From positions 1 to 21,661 of the IMG/VR virus record IMGVR_UViG_3300030107_005582: 21,661 nt of DNA. One strand, written 5' to 3'. Positions 20,041 to 21,661 of the stretch are shown here, one piece after another. The stretch is from a virus. Below the pieces are notes generated by a model. It had not been told where the DNA came from. It made no database searches and was given only the letters and a program-made list of their open reading frames with translations. Both the position numbers and the translations under genes were made by a program. How positions within the stretch are numbered: position 1 is the stretch's first letter; the number at the start of each line of letters is the position of its first letter.

Positions 20041-21661
20041 ATGAATAGACCTAACACAACATTTCCTGCTCAATTTATAGCAGAAAGCGAAAAAACACAA
20101 GAATGGTGCGACCAAATGATAAATGCTATAATGGGGTACATTACTGGAACGAATTCTCCTTTTGACTCTAGTAGAAGTACAGACATTCAATCGTACAATA
20201 TTTATAATGGACATATTAATAGAGATAGTTATAAATATGTTACAGAACAATACGGAACTACTTATCCAGCTAGGTTAGTTAATTATCCTATTATACAACC
20301 TAAGATAGACTTATTACTTGGTGAGGATTTAAAAAGACCACTTGACTATAAAGTGTCCACAGTAAATAAAGATGCTGTTGTGAGGAAAGAGGACTTTAAA
20401 GTATCTCTTATGATGAATGCATTATTGAAAGATATACATAAAGAGATTCAAGAAGAGTCTGGCGTGGAAATTGATATGGAAGGTCAGGAATTATCTATTC
20501 CAGAAGATATAGATACTTATATGAGATATAATTATCGTGAAATGGTAGAGGAGGTTGCTCAAGACGGGTTAGAATATATTATTAATAGTTACGGATTAAA
20601 AGAAGAGTTTAAAAATGGTTTTAGAGATTTACTTGTTACTGGAAAAGAGTTTTATAAAGTATATGTAAGTGATGGAGATCCACGTGTAAGAAGAGTTGAT
20701 CCAAGGTCTATTATATATGATGTTGGTTTACATTCAGATTTTATTGATGATGCTCAATGGGTAGGTGAAGAAAGATGGTTAACGATTAATGAAATTATGG
20801 ATGAGTATCGTGACGAGCTTACAAAAGACGATATGGAAGAGTTATCAAATATGACTCAACTTGTTAGAGGGGGTGAAGACTATAATATTTACAATGCTTA
20901 TTTTCAATGGTTAGATTGGGATGCTAGAACTGGTATTAGAGTTAGAGTGTTAAGTTGTGAATGGAAATCTATAAGAGCATTAAAGTTTAAGATATCAGAA
21001 AATAAATATAATCCTGAATCTCCATTCAAGAAGCTAGTTGCTGATGATTATAAGCCTAGAAAAAACGAAGTAATCGAAACTAGATATGTAGATGATATTT
21101 GGGAAGGTACTAAAATAGGTGGTAAAATTTTAATAAAATGTAAAAGAAGAGATAACCAAGTAAGAAGTGTAGATGATGCTGGTAAGGCTGATTTATCTTA
21201 TGTTGGTGTATTAAAAAATAATTCTGCTGGAAGAACTATGTCTATGATTACTCTTATGAAGAGTGTTCAAATGCTTTACAATATTGTTATGTATCATATT
21301 GAATTAGCTATGGCTCGTTCTGGTGGTAAAGCTGTTGTTTATGATGTATCGCAAATGCCTGCAAATATTGGCATGGATATGCAGACAGTAATGTATCATA
21401 TAAAGAATGATGGTATTATTCCTATAAATTCTAAAGATGAAGGTAATCAAGCTCATACTTTTAATCAGTTTCAGCAAGTTGATTTTACATTATCTAATTC
21501 AGTACAACAATTAATAAACTTAAAATTAATGTTGGAAGAAACAGCTGGCCATATGTCTGGTGTATCTAGGCAAAGAGAGGGATCTGTTGGACAGTATGAA
21601 ATGGTTGGTAATGTACAAAGATCGGTAGTACAATCTGCTTTAATAACAGAAACATGGTTTC
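20041..21661 (+). CDS. Portal protein (C-terminus beyond window)
   Basis: 540 residues are visible and the frame runs off the right edge. Portal features include an N-terminal stretch PIIQPKIDLLLGEDLKRPLD, as in proteins that clip onto the capsid vertex. A wing region with FRDLLVTGKEFYKVYVSDGD follows, then VRRVDPRSIIYDVG, which resembles the (V/I)DP-x-(S/N)-(I/V)-x-Y-D pattern common in portals. The long helix around MITLMKSVQMLYNIVMYHIE and the stretch ETAGHMSGVSRQREGSVGQY fit the stem and crown region of phage portals. It forms the dodecameric ring through which DNA passes. Position directly after TerL supports the call. A shadow frame on the other strand near its start was ignored. Confidence 0.92.
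   Translation, partial: MNRPNTTFPAQFIAESEKTQEWCDQMINAIMGYITGTNSPFDSSRSTDIQSYNIYNGHINRDSYKYVTEQYGTTYPARLVNYPIIQPKIDLLLGEDLKRPLDYKVSTVNKDAVVRKEDFKVSLMMNALLKDIHKEIQEESGVEIDMEGQELSIPEDIDTYMRYNYREMVEEVAQDGLEYIINSYGLKEEFKNGFRDLLVTGKEFYKVYVSDGDPRVRRVDPRSIIYDVGLHSDFIDDAQWVGEERWLTINEIMDEYRDELTKDDMEELSNMTQLVRGGEDYNIYNAYFQWLDWDARTGIRVRVLSCEWKSIRALKFKISENKYNPESPFKKLVADDYKPRKNEVIETRYVDDIWEGTKIGGKILIKCKRRDNQVRSVDDAGKADLSYVGVLKNNSAGRTMSMITLMKSVQMLYNIVMYHIELAMARSGGKAVVYDVSQMPANIGMDMQTVMYHIKNDGIIPINSKDEGNQAHTFNQFQQVDFTLSNSVQQLINLKLMLEETAGHMSGVSRQREGSVGQYEMVGNVQRSVVQSALITETWF

Noticed and set aside
20035-20250. 71-codon minus-strand frame at the start of the portal
   Set aside because: The plus-strand portal frame continues uninterrupted for 540 codons across it.
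1-21661. Possible stop-codon reassignment, as known in some crAss-like phages
   Set aside because: TAA, TGA and TAG all end plausible genes (TAG at 12788, 13422, 14455 and 15760), and the long genes (helicase, terminase, portal, nuclease) read through without internal stops.
1-21661. CRISPR array, insertion sequence, integrase or attachment site
   Set aside because: No regularly spaced direct repeats, no terminal inverted repeats with a transposase and no integrase were seen. The tRNA-like gene alone does not indicate integration.

Overview
The window looks like part of a crAss-like phage genome (order Crassvirales or a close relative), from a tailed phage of Bacteroidota. The evidence is the combination of genes: a DnaB-family helicase, a Rad52-like annealing protein, a PD-(D/E)XK nuclease, a RusA-like resolvase, a stand-alone DnaA-domain-IV-like protein and a short HU-like protein on one strand, with a large terminase and portal on the other. 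The DNA is AT-rich. Start codons have A/T-rich leaders instead of Shine-Dalgarno sites, and several non-coding stretches contain the Bacteroidota -7 box TAnnTTTG. TAA, TGA and TAG all serve as stops, so a standard code fits this window. No database search was possible, so placement rests on motifs and gene order.

Region 1 (1-4906, minus strand) is the replication and recombination block. In transcription order it holds DnaB helicase, HU-like protein, Rad52-like annealing protein, a 60-aa protein, SSB-like protein, RusA-like resolvase, DnaA-IV-like protein, a charged 104-aa protein and a RecE/DUF3799-like nuclease cut by the left edge. Many neighbours share ATGA or TAATG stop/start overlaps. 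Together they make a plausible recombination-dependent replication set: resection, annealing, strand protection, branch resolution and unwinding.

Region 2 (4958-8862, minus) and region 3 (8952-16312, minus) are dense rows of small genes of mostly unknown function. A bidirectional-looking terminator hairpin near 8930 separates them. Recognisable members are a DUF932 protein, an Api92-like (DUF1281) protein and several widespread orphan phage families. There are two paralogous pairs, a likely exported protein and three small membrane proteins. Six genes shorter than 60 codons were found by reading the gaps by eye. A tRNA-like gene with a non-canonical anticodon arm lies near the start of region 3.

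Region 4 (16313-16461) is the divergent control region. On the minus strand it encodes a terminator-like hairpin followed by a T-run, plus an upstream segment that could pair competitively with it. This arrangement resembles an attenuator in front of the whole minus-strand block. On the plus strand it carries a -7 box a few bases before the first start codon.

Region 5 (16462-21661, plus) is the packaging and head module: a small unknown gene, a possible small-terminase-position gene, a Lys-rich protein with repeated Gly-Gly motifs, a 72-aa protein, the large terminase and the portal, which is cut by the right edge.

No stretch longer than 300 bases lacks a gene.
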